64,000 nt of DNA from Enterobacter ludwigii (lineage in GTDB: Bacteria; Pseudomonadota; Gammaproteobacteria; Enterobacterales; Enterobacteriaceae): the NCBI GenBank assembly GCA_023023105.1, contig CP083824.1:3720001-3784000 (forward strand), in the 5' to 3' direction. The notes under the pieces were generated by a model. It made no database searches. It had not been told where the DNA came from and worked only from the letters and a program-made list of their open reading frames with translations. Position numbers and translations under genes: made by a program. Positions within the stretch are counted from its first letter, which is position 1. The number at the start of each line of letters is the position of its first letter. This document shows positions 23,010 through 32,709 of the stretch, one piece after another.

Positions 23010-23852
23010 ATGTCTTACGAAAATCATCAGGCGTTAACCGGCTTAACGCTGGGTAAATCGACCGATTACCGCGACACCTACGATGCAAGCCTGCTGCAGG
23101 GTGTGCCGCGCAGCCTGAATCGCGATCCTCTGGGTTTACACGCGGATGCACTGCCGTTTGTCGGCGGAGATATCTGGACGCTGTACGAACTCTCGTGGCT
23201 TAACGCTCGCGGTTTGCCGCAGGTGGCGGTGGGCCATGTTGAGCTGGATTACGCCAGCGTTAATCTCGTTGAGTCCAAAAGTTTTAAGCTCTATCTCAAC
23301 AGTTTTAACCAGACAAAATTCAATAGCTGGGACGACGTTCAGCACACCCTGGAACGTGATTTAAGTGCCTGCGCTCAGGGCAACGTAAGCGTTTCATTGT
23401 ATCGTCTGGATGAACTCGAAGGGCAGCCCATTGCCCACTTCAACGGTACATGCATCGACGATCAGGATATCGAGGTGAACAGCTACGAATTCAGCACTGA
23501 TTACCTTGAAAACGCGGCGAGCGGGAAGGTGGTCGAAGAGACGCTGGTCAGCCATTTGCTGAAGTCCAACTGCCTGATTACCCATCAGCCGGACTGGGGT
23601 TCCGTGCAGATCCAGTATCGTGGCCCGAAAATTGACCGGGAAAAACTGCTGCGCTATCTGGTGTCGTTCCGTCATCACAATGAATTCCACGAGCAGTGCG
23701 TGGAGCGCATCTTTAATGACATTCAGCGTTTCTGCCATCCTGAGACGCTGAGCGTTTACGCGCGCTATACCCGACGTGGTGGGCTGGATATTAACCCGTG
23801 GCGCACCAATACCAATTTTGTGCCTGCGACTGGCCGTCTGGTGCGTCAGTAA
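23010..23852 (+). CDS. queF: NADPH-dependent 7-cyano-7-deazaguanine reductase
   Basis: QueF reduces preQ0 to preQ1 in queuosine tRNA modification. The 280-residue protein is the long (type II) form with two T-fold halves. It has the QueF motif [11 protein letters not shown] at 88-98, the active-site Cys188 and Asp195 ([10 protein letters not shown]), and a [12 protein letters not shown] substrate-binding segment. It is transcribed alone, 116 bases before ppnN. Confidence 0.97.
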   Translation: MSYENHQALTGLTLGKSTDYRDTYDASLLQGVPRSLNRDPLGLHADALPFVGGDIWTLYELSWLNARGLPQVAVGHVELDYASVNLVESKSFKLYLNSFNQTKFNSWDDVQHTLERDLSACAQGNVSVSLYRLDELEGQPIAHFNGTCIDDQDIEVNSYEFSTDYLENAASGKVVEETLVSHLLKSNCLITHQPDWGSVQIQYRGPKIDREKLLRYLVSFRHHNEFHEQCVERIFNDIQRFCHPETLSVYARYTRRGGLDINPWRTNTNFVPATGRLVRQ

Positions 23853-23968
23853 CATAAATATTTTCATAATATGCGGGCGGTATTCCGCCCGAAGTGTTGT
23901 GAAATCTCATAAGCCAGGGCTATTGTAATCAACAGGGAAAGACGATAATCGTCCCGTAAGGAGCTCAC

Positions 23969-25333
23969 TTGATTACACATATTAGCCCGCTTGGCTCAAT
24001 GGATATGTTGTCGCAGCTGGAAGTGGACATGCTTAAACGCACGGCCAGCAGCGATCTTTATCAACTGTTTCGTAACTGTTCACTTGCCGTACTGAACTCC
24101 GGAAGCCTGACAGATAACAGTAAAGAACTGCTGTCCCGCTTCGAAAGCTTTGATATCAACGTGCTGCGCCGCGAGCGTGGCGTGAAACTGGAAGTGATCA
24201 ACCCGCCGGAAGACGCCTTCGTCGACGGGCGCATTATTCGCTCACTTCAGGCCAACCTGTTTGCCGTGCTGCGTGACATCCTGTTTGTTAACGGGCAGAT
24301 CCACAACGCGGGCCGTTTCCAGCATCTCGATCTGGAAAGCTCTGTCCATATCACCAACCTGGTATTCTCGATTTTGCGAAACGCTCGTGCCCTGCACGTC
24401 GGCGAAGCACCGAACATGGTCGTTTGCTGGGGCGGCCACTCCATTAACGAAACCGAATATCTCTATGCCCGTCGGGTGGGAACGCAACTCGGCCTGCGTG
24501 AACTGAATATCTGTACGGGCTGTGGCCCAGGGGCAATGGAAGCGCCAATGAAAGGTGCCGCGGTTGGGCATGCGCAGCAGCGTTACAAAGAGGGGCGGTT
24601 TATCGGTATGACCGAACCGTCAATCATCGCTGCTGAGCCACCTAACCCGCTGGTTAATGAGCTGATTATCATGCCGGATATCGAGAAACGTCTTGAGGCG
24701 TTTGTCCGTATCGCCCACGGCATAATCATCTTCCCGGGCGGCGTGGGGACAGCGGAAGAGTTGCTTTATCTGCTGGGCATTCTGATGAACCCGGCCAATA
24801 AAGATCAGGTTCTGCCGTTGATCCTGACCGGACCAAAAGAGAGCGCCGACTACTTCCGCGTGCTGGACGAGTTCATCGAGCATACGCTGGGGGAATCCGC
24901 GCGTCGTCACTATCGCATCATCATTGATGATGCAGCAGAAGTGGCGCGTCAGATGAAAAAAGCGATGCCGCTGGTGAAAGAGAATCGTCGTGATACCGGT
25001 GATGCCTACAGCTTTAACTGGTCAATCCGCATTGCGCCGGACCTGCAGATCCCATTCGAACCTACGCACGAGAATATGGCGAACCTGAAACTCTACCCGG
25101 ATCAGCCGGTGGAAGTTCTGGCCGCCGACCTGCGTCGTGCCTTCTCCGGGATTGTGGCGGGGAACGTGAAAGAGATGGGCATCCGCGCCATTGAACAATA
25201 TGGTCCGTACAAAATACACGGTGACCGCGAGATGATGCGTCGCATGGACGACATGCTGCAGGGCTTTGTCGCTCAGCACCGCATGAAGCTGCCAGGCTCA
25301 GCCTACATTCCTTGCTACGAGATCTGCACTTAA
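23969..25333 (+). CDS. ppnN: Pyrimidine/purine nucleotide 5'-monophosphate nucleosidase
   Basis: PpnN (YgdH) cleaves nucleoside monophosphates to base and ribose-5-phosphate and is stimulated by (p)ppGpp. The 454-residue protein has an N-terminal PpnN-specific domain. It is followed by a LOG/lysine-decarboxylase-like fold with the PGGVGTAEE motif and the [14 protein letters not shown] loop. The start is a TTG codon behind AAGGAG, giving the conserved [15 protein letters not shown] strong terminator follows. RelA, a source of its regulator, is encoded in the same window. Confidence 0.96.
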   Translation: MITHISPLGSMDMLSQLEVDMLKRTASSDLYQLFRNCSLAVLNSGSLTDNSKELLSRFESFDINVLRRERGVKLEVINPPEDAFVDGRIIRSLQANLFAVLRDILFVNGQIHNAGRFQHLDLESSVHITNLVFSILRNARALHVGEAPNMVVCWGGHSINETEYLYARRVGTQLGLRELNICTGCGPGAMEAPMKGAAVGHAQQRYKEGRFIGMTEPSIIAAEPPNPLVNELIIMPDIEKRLEAFVRIAHGIIIFPGGVGTAEELLYLLGILMNPANKDQVLPLILTGPKESADYFRVLDEFIEHTLGESARRHYRIIIDDAAEVARQMKKAMPLVKENRRDTGDAYSFNWSIRIAPDLQIPFEPTHENMANLKLYPDQPVEVLAADLRRAFSGIVAGNVKEMGIRAIEQYGPYKIHGDREMMRRMDDMLQGFVAQHRMKLPGSAYIPCYEICT

Positions 25334-25352
25334 CGCTTAGCGTCTTCTCTTT

Positions 25353-25389
25353 AAAGCCGGGTCGCAGTACAACGCGTCCCGGCTTTTTT
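25353..25389 (+). terminator. ppnN terminator
   Basis: A nine-base perfect stem (AAAGCCGGG with CCCGGCTTT) with a 16-base loop is followed by a T run, 20 bases after the ppnN stop. Confidence 0.9.
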
Positions 25390-25847
25390 ATTACCGAAGC
25401 AATTCATAGAGATCGCTTATGTCTTTTACAAATCACGCGAGGACGCAAACGATTACCTCGATTTTACAACCGCAAGTTATCAGCCTTAATCCAAATTACC
25501 TGCCAGAAAATACTAAAAACCCGTTTCTTTACAGCTAAAGACACCTATATCACGGGCCTGACTTTCAGCTCACATGTCGTTAGTGGTAGCCTTCGCGCCC
25601 GTAAATTCTCTTTGATGTTTTTTTAACAGATAAATGGTCTAAAGATGCCCACATCATAAGTGGATTATTGCATTTGAGATCGCGATCACTGATAGATTCA
25701 TAACGAGAATGTATCTTTCCGCCCGCCAATAGTTACGGGTGAAAATTATTAAAAAACCGTCACTGAACGAATTTCATATTACCGTCAGGCACTTTTTCAT
25801 CGGATTTGACTTAAAACCTGACAATTTGCTTCCTCCAGGAGATACAG
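25390..25847 (+). promoter_or_regulatory. Long upstream region of sdaC with a CRP-like site
   Basis: About 460 AT-rich bases separate the ppnN terminator from sdaC. A CRP-type palindrome TGAGA-N6-TCACT lies at 25675-25690, consistent with the known CRP dependence of sdaC in E. coli. Upstream, an ATG at 25419 opens a 39-codon frame with no clear ribosome-binding site, which I do not call a gene. The ribosome-binding site of sdaC is the CCAGGAGA tract at about 25833-25840. Confidence 0.6.
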
Positions 25848-27137
25848 ATGGAAACCACTCAAACCAGCACCGTTGCTTCGATTGAATCCCGAAGTGGTTG
25901 GCGCAAAACGGATACCATGTGGATGCTTGGCCTTTACGGCACGGCAATCGGCGCTGGTGTACTGTTCCTTCCTATCAACGCAGGCGTCGGCGGTCTGATC
26001 CCGCTGATCATCATGGCCATCATTGCTTTCCCGATGACCTTCTTCGCACACCGCGGTCTGACCCGCTTCGTGCTGTCCGGTAAAAACCCGGGCGAAGACA
26101 TCACTGAAGTGGTTGAAGAGCACTTCGGTATCGGCGCAGGTAAACTGATTACCCTGCTCTACTTCTTCGCGATTTACCCAATCCTGCTGGTTTACAGCGT
26201 GGCAATCACCAACACCGTTGAAAGCTTCATGACGCACCAGCTGCACATGACGCCGCCTCCGCGTGCAATTCTGTCTCTGATTCTGATCGTAGGCATGATG
26301 ACTATCGTGCGCTTCGGTGAGCAGATGATTGTTAAAGCAATGAGCGTACTGGTCTTCCCGTTCGTGATTGCTCTGATGGTACTGGCTTGCTACCTGATCC
26401 CACAGTGGAACGGTGCAGCACTGGAAACCCTGTCCCTGAGCAGCGCATCTGCAACCGGTAACGGCCTGCTGATGACCCTGTGGCTGGCGATTCCGGTAAT
26501 GGTCTTCTCCTTCAACCACTCCCCAATCATCTCCTCCTTCGCAGTGGCGAAGCGTGAAGAGTACGGCAACGGTGCAGAGAAGAAATGCTCCAGCATCCTG
26601 GCACGTGCACACATCATGATGGTACTGACCGTGATGTTCTTCGTGTTCAGCTGCGTACTGAGCCTCTCCCCGGCGGATCTGGCAGCAGCGAAAGAGCAGA
26701 ACATCTCTATTCTGTCTTACCTGGCGAACCACTTTAACGCACCAGTCATTGCGTGGATGGCACCTATCATCGCGATTATCGCCATCACCAAATCCTTCCT
26801 CGGTCACTACCTGGGCGCGCGTGAAGGCTTCAACGGTATGGTGATCAAATCTCTGCGCGGTAAAGGCAAGAGCATTGAAATCAGCAAGCTGAACAAAATC
26901 ACCGCTCTGTTCATGCTGATCACCACCTGGGCAGTTGCGACTCTGAACCCAAGCATCCTGGGCATGATTGAAACTCTGGGTGGCCCGGTTATCGCGATGA
27001 TTCTGTTCCTGATGCCGATGTACGCGATTCAGAAAGTGCCTGCGATGCGTAAATACAGCGGCCACATCAGCAACGTCTTCGTTGTTGTGATGGGTCTGAT
27101 TGCCATCTCCGCTATTTTCTTCTCACTGTTCAGCTAA
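25848..27137 (+). CDS. sdaC: Serine:proton symporter SdaC
   Basis: SdaC is a high-affinity serine transporter of the hydroxy/aromatic amino acid permease (HAAAP) family. The 429-residue protein has about eleven membrane segments. It starts after the short soluble head with [17 protein letters not shown], the conserved first-helix signature. It is followed after 63 bases by the serine deaminase gene sdaB, so uptake and breakdown of serine are coordinated. Confidence 0.97.
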   Translation: METTQTSTVASIESRSGWRKTDTMWMLGLYGTAIGAGVLFLPINAGVGGLIPLIIMAIIAFPMTFFAHRGLTRFVLSGKNPGEDITEVVEEHFGIGAGKLITLLYFFAIYPILLVYSVAITNTVESFMTHQLHMTPPPRAILSLILIVGMMTIVRFGEQMIVKAMSVLVFPFVIALMVLACYLIPQWNGAALETLSLSSASATGNGLLMTLWLAIPVMVFSFNHSPIISSFAVAKREEYGNGAEKKCSSILARAHIMMVLTVMFFVFSCVLSLSPADLAAAKEQNISILSYLANHFNAPVIAWMAPIIAIIAITKSFLGHYLGAREGFNGMVIKSLRGKGKSIEISKLNKITALFMLITTWAVATLNPSILGMIETLGGPVIAMILFLMPMYAIQKVPAMRKYSGHISNVFVVVMGLIAISAIFFSLFS

Positions 27138-27144
27138 TACCTCC

Positions 27145-27171
27145 TGCGCCGTCCTCGGGCGGCGCATTCTT
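27145..27171 (+). terminator. Hairpin in the sdaC-sdaB gap
   Basis: A seven-base stem (TGCGCCG with CGGCGCA) and an eight-base loop are followed by a weak T-rich tail. It may attenuate sdaB transcription or protect the sdaC message. Confidence 0.5.
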
Positions 27172-27200
27172 CCTCTCTGACTGAAAGCAATGGACGCATC

Positions 27201-28568
27201 ATGATTAGCGTATTCGATATTTTCAAAATCGGTATTGGTCCTTCCAGCTCTCACACCGTCGGACCAATGAAAGCCGGTAAGCAGTTCACGGATGACTTGA
27301 TTGCACGCGGCATTCTGCACGACGTAACCCGCGTGGTTGTTGATGTTTACGGTTCTCTTTCCCTGACCGGGAAAGGCCACCATACCGATATCGCCATTAT
27401 CATGGGCCTGGCGGGAAACCTGCCGGATACCGTTGATATTGACGCGATCCCTGGCTTCATCCAGGACGTTAATACCCACGGTCGCCTGCTGCTGGCAAAT
27501 GGCGAACATGAAGTGGAATTCCCGGTTGATCGCTGCATGAATTTCCATGCTGACAACCTGTCGCTGCACGAAAACGGTATGCGTATCACTGCGCTGGCCG
27601 GCGACAAAGCGGTATACAGCCAGACTTACTACTCTATCGGCGGCGGTTTCATCGTCGACGAAGACCACTTTGGTCAAACCAGTACCTCTTCGGTCGACGT
27701 GCCTTATCCGTACAAAACTGCGGCGGACCTTCAGCGTCACTGCCAGGAGACAGGACTTTCCCTCTCCGGCCTGATGATGAAAAACGAGCTGGCGCTTCAC
27801 AGCAAAGCGGAGCTGGAACAGCACTTTGCTAACGTCTGGGAAGTGATGCGCGGCGGTATTGAGCGCGGGATCACCACCGAAGGCGTTCTGCCTGGCAAGC
27901 TTCGCGTGCCGCGTCGTGCAGCAGCGCTGCGCCGTATGTTGGTCAGCACCGACAAAACGACAACAGACCCAATGGCAGTTGTGGACTGGATCAACATGTT
28001 CGCGCTGGCAGTAAACGAGGAGAACGCCGCAGGTGGCCGCGTGGTCACCGCGCCGACCAACGGTGCCTGCGGTATCGTTCCGGCCGTGCTCGCGTACTAC
28101 GACAAGTTTATCCGCGAAGTGAACGCTAACTCTCTGGCGCGCTACCTGCTGGTCGCCAGTGCGATCGGTTCCCTGTATAAGATGAACGCGTCAATTTCTG
28201 GTGCGGAAGTAGGCTGTCAGGGTGAAGTCGGTGTGGCTTGCTCTATGGCGGCGGCGGGTCTGGCTGAGCTGTTGGGTGCAAGCCCAACGCAGGTGTGCAT
28301 TGCTGCAGAAATTGGCATGGAACATAACCTGGGGCTGACCTGTGACCCGGTTGCCGGACAGGTACAGGTGCCGTGTATCGAGCGTAACGCGATCGCTTCC
28401 GTGAAAGCGGTGAACGCTGCACGTATGGCCCTGCGTCGTACCAGCGAACCGCGCGTCTGTCTCGATAAAGTTATCGAAACCATGTACGAAACCGGGAAAG
28501 ATATGAACGCCAAATACCGCGAAACCTCTCGCGGCGGTCTGGCGATGAAGATCGTTACCTGCGATTAA
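27201..28568 (+). CDS. sdaB: L-serine deaminase II (L-serine ammonia-lyase)
   Basis: SdaB deaminates L-serine to pyruvate and ammonia using an oxygen-sensitive [4Fe-4S] cluster. The 455-residue protein is the single-chain bacterial type. The N-terminal domain has the substrate/cofactor motif IGPSSSHTVGP. The C-terminal catalytic domain contains TNGACGIVP and the cysteines in GCQGEVGVACSMAAAG and LTCDPVAG expected to hold the cluster. It ends with a clear terminator. Confidence 0.97.
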   Translation: MISVFDIFKIGIGPSSSHTVGPMKAGKQFTDDLIARGILHDVTRVVVDVYGSLSLTGKGHHTDIAIIMGLAGNLPDTVDIDAIPGFIQDVNTHGRLLLANGEHEVEFPVDRCMNFHADNLSLHENGMRITALAGDKAVYSQTYYSIGGGFIVDEDHFGQTSTSSVDVPYPYKTAADLQRHCQETGLSLSGLMMKNELALHSKAELEQHFANVWEVMRGGIERGITTEGVLPGKLRVPRRAAALRRMLVSTDKTTTDPMAVVDWINMFALAVNEENAAGGRVVTAPTNGACGIVPAVLAYYDKFIREVNANSLARYLLVASAIGSLYKMNASISGAEVGCQGEVGVACSMAAAGLAELLGASPTQVCIAAEIGMEHNLGLTCDPVAGQVQVPCIERNAIASVKAVNAARMALRRTSEPRVCLDKVIETMYETGKDMNAKYRETSRGGLAMKIVTCD

Positions 28569-28574
28569 GCCTCT

Positions 28575-28606
28575 CAGGAAGCCTCGTTTTGCGAGGCTTC
28601 TTCCTG
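28575..28606 (+). terminator. sdaB terminator
   Basis: A nine-base stem GAAGCCTCG with CGAGGCTTC is closed by a TTTTG loop and followed by a pyrimidine-rich tail. Confidence 0.8.
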
Positions 28607-28680
28607 TTTCCCCTCACACTATTCGTTTCATCCTGCCGACAGTGTTACCCTTTACCCATCAGATTTAAGGGAGAATCTCT

Positions 28681-29436
28681 GTGGCTGTTCATTTGCTTAT
28701 TGTCGACGCACTCAACCTGATTCGCCGGATCCATGCGGTACAAGGCACCCCCTGTAAAGACACTTGCCTGCACGCACTGGAGCAGCTTATCCGCCATAGC
28801 GAACCGACTCATGTTGTGGCCGTGTTTGACGACGAAGCGCGTAACACTGGCTGGCGACATCAGCGCCTTCCGGATTACAAGGCCGGACGTGCCCCGATGC
28901 CAGACGATCTGCATGACGAGATGCCCGCCATTCGCGCCGCCTTTGAACAGCGCGGCGTCCCTTGCTGGGGGGCGCATGGCAATGAAGCTGACGATCTGGC
29001 GGCAACACTTGCGGTTAAAGTTGCCAGCGCTGGGCATCAGGCGACGATTGTTTCAACCGATAAAGGCTACTGCCAGCTGCTCTCACCTACGATCCGCATC
29101 CGTGATTACTTCCAGAAACGCTGGCTCGATGCCCCTTTCATTGCCAGTGAGTTTGGCGTCTCGCCTGAACAGCTGCCAGATTACTGGGGGCTGGCGGGGA
29201 TCAGCAGCTCGAAGGTGCCGGGTGTCGCGGGTATAGGACCAAAAAGTGCCGCTCAGTTGCTAACGGATTTTCAGAGTCTGGAGGGAATTTACGCCAGGCT
29301 GGATGAGGTGCCGGAAAAATGGCGCAAGAAGCTTGAAGCACACAAAGAGATGGCCTTTATCTGCCGGGATGTAGCGACGCTACAAACGAGTTTACTGCTG
29401 GACGGAAACTTGCAGCAGTTAAGGCTGGAACGTTAA
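28681..29436 (+). CDS. xni: Flap endonuclease Xni
   Basis: Xni (ExoIX) is a 251-residue relative of the 5'-nuclease domain of DNA polymerase I and acts on flap structures. It starts at a GTG codon behind AAGGGAGA, giving [12 protein letters not shown]. Visible features are the metal-site aspartates in [12 protein letters not shown] and [10 protein letters not shown] and the DNA-binding helix-hairpin-helix segment [14 protein letters not shown]. It is monocistronic and ends before a REP element. Confidence 0.95.
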   Translation: MAVHLLIVDALNLIRRIHAVQGTPCKDTCLHALEQLIRHSEPTHVVAVFDDEARNTGWRHQRLPDYKAGRAPMPDDLHDEMPAIRAAFEQRGVPCWGAHGNEADDLAATLAVKVASAGHQATIVSTDKGYCQLLSPTIRIRDYFQKRWLDAPFIASEFGVSPEQLPDYWGLAGISSSKVPGVAGIGPKSAAQLLTDFQSLEGIYARLDEVPEKWRKKLEAHKEMAFICRDVATLQTSLLLDGNLQQLRLER

Positions 29437-29454
29437 TACAATTCACGATTTGTC

Positions 29455-29482
29455 TGCCCGGTAAGCGCAGCGCCACCGGGCA
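29455..29482. repeat. REP-like element between xni and rlmM
   Basis: A palindrome TGCCCGGTAAGCGC ... GCCACCGGGCA lies between the two convergent genes. Confidence 0.85.
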
Positions 29483-29496
29483 AAATAAAGCACACA

Positions 29497-30597
29497 CTAT
29501 CGCTCGTCGCGACGTCCACCGACAGCGGCCCACCAGCGACGAATATGCACCGTCACCTCTTCGCGGTCGTGATACAGCTGACGCGCCTGGATCTCCGCAT
29601 TAATGCCATGCTCATCCAGTTGCTGCTGAATATAAGCCAGATTCTGCGACACTTCCTCATAGCGCTTTTTCATTGGCAACTTGAGGTTGAAGATCGTCTC
29701 ACGACACCAGCCGTTCACCAGCCAGGAAGCCATCAGCGCGGCCACTTTGGCCGGTTTCTCAACCATATCGCACACCATCCAGGAGATGTTGTTCCGGTTC
29801 GGACGATAGCGGAAACCATCTTCACGCAGCCAGGTAACCTGCCCGGTATCCATCAGGCTTTGTGCCATCGGGCCGTTATCGACAGATGAAACCCACATGT
29901 TACGTTTCACCAGTTGGTAGGTCCAGCCGCCCGGGCACGCACCGAGATCGACGGCATACATGCCGTTTGCCAGACGCTCGTCCCACTCATCTGCCGGGAT
30001 AAAGACGTGGAAGGCTTCTTCCAGCTTCAGCGTTGAACGGCTCGGCGCATCGGCCGGGAAGCGCAAACGCGGGATGCCCATAAAGAAGGGAGAGTTGTTG
30101 GTGGTGTATGAATACCCCGTATAGCAGCAGCCTGGTGCGATAAAGAAGATATGCACCACCGGACGTTTAGGCGTTTCGTAGTTCGTCAGGATACCCGCAT
30201 CACGCAGCGCTGCACGCAGCGGTACGGTAAATTTGCGGCAGAACTTCATCAGCTCTTTGCTTTCATTGGTATCCGCCACTTCAACGCGCAGATCCCCGCC
30301 CTTCTCCACCACGCCCTGCAGCATGCCGACAATTGGGGTGATACGGTCTTCCGGCGGAAGATCCTTCAGCAGTTCACCCGCGACAAACATCTGGCGGGCA
30401 AAGATCAATGAGTTGAAAGGTAGTTCACGCGCCAGCTTATCCGCGTCTTCAGGCTGATAGCATTCAAATACCACATAGCCTGCATTCTCTTTAACGCGCG
30501 CAAAGCCGAAGACCTCGCGCTTTGCCGCTTTATCGGTAATTTCCGCGGCGCACTCTTTCTCAAACCCCGGGCGACAATATAAAACAACCTTATTCAT
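29497..30597 (-). CDS. rlmM: 23S rRNA 2'-O-ribose C2498 methyltransferase
   Basis: RlmM methylates the ribose of C2498 in 23S rRNA. An N-terminal THUMP-like region is followed by a Rossmann methyltransferase domain with [15 protein letters not shown] and [10 protein letters not shown], plus a lysine in [10 protein letters not shown]. The start at 30597 gives [16 protein letters not shown] and 366 residues as in E. coli; an ATG two codons earlier is also in frame. The start overlaps the end of ygdD by eight bases, indicating one transcript. Confidence 0.96.
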   Translation of the reverse strand: MNKVVLYCRPGFEKECAAEITDKAAKREVFGFARVKENAGYVVFECYQPEDADKLARELPFNSLIFARQMFVAGELLKDLPPEDRITPIVGMLQGVVEKGGDLRVEVADTNESKELMKFCRKFTVPLRAALRDAGILTNYETPKRPVVHIFFIAPGCCYTGYSYTTNNSPFFMGIPRLRFPADAPSRSTLKLEEAFHVFIPADEWDERLANGMYAVDLGACPGGWTYQLVKRNMWVSSVDNGPMAQSLMDTGQVTWLREDGFRYRPNRNNISWMVCDMVEKPAKVAALMASWLVNGWCRETIFNLKLPMKKRYEEVSQNLAYIQQQLDEHGINAEIQARQLYHDREEVTVHIRRWWAAVGGRRDER

Positions 30598-30985
30598 GAA
30601 CAACGCCCTTGCGTTTCAGACGGATAGCTCCGATAAACATTAATACCCAACCCGCCAGGAAGCTAACGCCACCGACAGGTGTAACAAACGCCCACAGGCG
30701 TAAATGCGAAAGTGCCAGACAGTAGAGACTGCCACTGAAAAGCACGGTGCCCAACGCCATAAAGACGCTGCTCCAGTAAAACCAGATACTGATACGGCGC
30801 TGCATCGCCACCGCCAGCCCAAAAATAGCCAACGTGTGGAATGCCTGATATTCAAGGCCGGTCTGGATCCAGCCCATCTCTACTGCGCCCAAAGACTTGC
30901 TTAATACATGTGCGCCAAAAGCGCCCAGTGCAACAAAAATAAAGCCACTCACCGCGGCAAAAATCAGCATGAATCGGCTGGTCAT
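30590..30985 (-). CDS. ygdD: DUF423 inner-membrane protein YgdD
   Basis: A 131-residue, very hydrophobic protein with about four transmembrane helices and the family start [26 protein letters not shown]. Its function is unknown. The start at 30985 was chosen because it gives the conserved N-terminus; the longer frame to 31021 adds a polar stretch that is not conserved. It lies 39 bases after gcvA and overlaps rlmM. Confidence 0.93.
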   Translation of the reverse strand: MTSRFMLIFAAVSGFIFVALGAFGAHVLSKSLGAVEMGWIQTGLEYQAFHTLAIFGLAVAMQRRISIWFYWSSVFMALGTVLFSGSLYCLALSHLRLWAFVTPVGGVSFLAGWVLMFIGAIRLKRKGVVHE

Positions 30986-31024
30986 GTTTAAGTCCTGAAT
31001 TGATGCGTGCCCGGCACACAAACG

Positions 31025-31942
31025 TTATTGTTCATACCTGAAGCGGAATTTTTCTTGCTCGCTTGCCGCTTTCGCCAGTATCCACTGCCGGAAAGCGGCT
31101 ATTTTACCCAGTTCTGCCTGACTGTCATGACAAACCAGATAAAACGCATTCTTGCTGACCAGAACATCATTAAAAGGGCAAACCAAGCGGCCAGCCTCAA
31201 TTTCGGACTGCGCCATGACGTTGTTCGCCAACGCCACGCCCTGCCCGTGAATAGCAGCCTGTAACACCATCGCACTGTGGCTAAAAATGGGCCCCTGCTG
31301 CACGTTTATATGAGTAAGACCTAATTGACGGGTATAAGTTTGCCAGTCACGGCGAGACGCATCATGTAAAAGTGTATGTTGCGCCAGGTCAGCAGGTGTC
31401 TTCAGCGCCTTTTCACCCGTTAATAGCAGAGGCGAACAGACCGGCAGGAGATATTCTGCGTATAATTTTTCGACGCGCAAGCCCGGCCAGTTACCGCGAC
31501 CGTAAAAAATGGCGACATCGACGTCATCTGCCAGCTTGTCTTCCTGACGATCTACCGCCTGGATTCGAACGTCGATCCCCGGATAAGCTGAGTTAAAGCT
31601 TGAGAGTCTTGGCACCAGCCATTGAATGGCAAAACTGGGCAATAAACTAACAGTCAGGGCACCTTTTGCACTTCGGGCCTGCAGCTTACGCGTGGCCTCC
31701 GTGAGCTGGGAAAAAATCTCTTTAATATCCTGAAAATAGCTCTGCCCCTCTTCGGTCAACAGCAATGAACGGTTGCGTCGACGAAACAGCTTAAGGCCCA
31801 GAAAATCCTCCAGGGACTTGATTTGGTGACTTACTGCGGCCTGTGTCACAAAAAGCTCATCTGCTGCACGTGTAAAGCTCAGGTGACGTGCTGCTGCATC
31901 AAAAACACGTAATGCATTAAGGGGTGGCAATCGCTTCGACAT
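31025..31942 (-). CDS. gcvA: LysR-type regulator of glycine cleavage, GcvA
   Basis: GcvA activates gcvTHP and the sRNA gene gcvB when glycine is plentiful, and with GcvR represses the glycine cleavage operon when it is not. The 305-residue protein has an N-terminal winged helix-turn-helix (LSFTRAADELFVTQAAVSHQ region) and a C-terminal periplasmic-binding-protein-like effector domain. It is divergent from gcvB, with 128 bases of shared control region. Confidence 0.97.
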   Translation of the reverse strand: MSKRLPPLNALRVFDAAARHLSFTRAADELFVTQAAVSHQIKSLEDFLGLKLFRRRNRSLLLTEEGQSYFQDIKEIFSQLTEATRKLQARSAKGALTVSLLPSFAIQWLVPRLSSFNSAYPGIDVRIQAVDRQEDKLADDVDVAIFYGRGNWPGLRVEKLYAEYLLPVCSPLLLTGEKALKTPADLAQHTLLHDASRRDWQTYTRQLGLTHINVQQGPIFSHSAMVLQAAIHGQGVALANNVMAQSEIEAGRLVCPFNDVLVSKNAFYLVCHDSQAELGKIAAFRQWILAKAASEQEKFRFRYEQ

Positions 31943-32035
31943 GGTTATCTGGCTTAGATGTTAACGGATTTTAACAAACAGGAAACAACGCTTAACCTAT
32001 TAGTTTTTTTTATCTGAGACATTATAATTTGTCCG

Positions 32036-32064
32036 TTGAGGAACTACCAGCAAATACCTATAGT
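32036..32064 (+). promoter_or_regulatory. gcvB promoter
   Basis: TTGAGG (32036-32041) is separated by 17 bases from TATAGT (32059-32064), which lies six bases before the inferred gcvB start. GcvA sites are expected just upstream but were not resolved. Confidence 0.7.
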
Positions 32065-32070
32065 GGCGGC

Positions 32071-32278
32071 ACTTCCTGAGCCGGAACGAAGAGCTTTTTT
32101 TGGAATGCGTGTTCTGAAGGGCTTTTGGCTTACGGTTGTGATGTTGTGTTGTTGTGTTTGCAATTGGTCTGCGATTCAGACCACGGTAGCAACGCTACCA
32201 ATTTTTCACTTCCTGTACATTTACCCTGTCTGTCCATAGTGATTAATGTAGCACCGCCAATTTGCGGTGCTTTTTTTT
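32071..32278 (+). ncRNA. gcvB: GcvB regulatory sRNA
   Basis: GcvB is an Hfq-dependent sRNA that represses many amino-acid and peptide transport messages. The roughly 208-base RNA starts ACTTCCTGAGCCGG as in E. coli. It carries the GU-rich seed region R1 at about 32136-32161 and the ACTTCCTGTACATTTACCC segment downstream. It ends in the terminator GCACCGCC ... GCGGTGC with eight T. It is divergent from its activator gcvA and precedes convergent ygdI. Confidence 0.97.
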
Positions 32279-32289
32279 CGCCTGCGATC

Positions 32290-32517
32290 TTAGTGCTGAA
32301 TCTCAACCATCTCTTTAACATCGCTTCGGTTGATCTGCTGCTTGTTCCCGTTGGCATCTTTGTATGAAATCATCCCGGTATCATTATCAGTTGACGGTTT
32401 CCCTTCCGAAACGATGGAACGACCATCGTTGGTGTGCATCACGTAGTTGTTACCAGAACAGGCGCTCAGGGCAAAAGTAAACGCACAGGCAGAAATGATT
32501 GCAGCTGTCTTGTTCAT
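32290..32517 (-). CDS. ygdI: DUF903 lipoprotein YgdI
   Basis: A 75-residue predicted lipoprotein with a signal peptide ending in the lipobox LSAC (Cys20) and a small SH3-like DUF903 domain (YVMHTNDGRSIVSEGKP and DTGMISYKDANGNKQQINR). The function is unknown. It is a close paralogue of ygdR, encoded about 27 kb further on in this window. The gene is monocistronic, behind AAAGGAGAAT. Confidence 0.93.
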   Translation of the reverse strand: MNKTAAIISACAFTFALSACSGNNYVMHTNDGRSIVSEGKPSTDNDTGMISYKDANGNKQQINRSDVKEMVEIQH

Positions 32518-32709
32518 GATTATTCTCCTTTAGCAATTAATGCTATTCAAACCTCGATTTATAACAGGCTAAAACATCCGCCTAACACTATTTAGCATAA
32601 CCTGCTTTTTTGGGGTCATCAGGATAAGCAGACAATTCTGATAGATATCAACCTCCTTGCCCTGCCGCTGAAATTGCGCGACGATCTTGCTATTGAAATG
32701 AGGAATCCC

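Noticed and set aside
25419..25538. A 39-codon frame upstream of sdaC as a gene
   Set aside because: There is no clear ribosome-binding site or known homologue, so it is reported only as a finding.
25797..27065. A 422-codon reading frame antisense to sdaC
   Set aside because: It mirrors the sdaC codons, is rich in His, Gln and Asp as expected of an antisense shadow, and has no ribosome-binding site or family resemblance.
31025..32278. gcvA-gcvB region considered as a riboswitch
   Set aside because: The conserved block is the GcvB sRNA with its own promoter and terminator; no glycine riboswitch fold is apparent.
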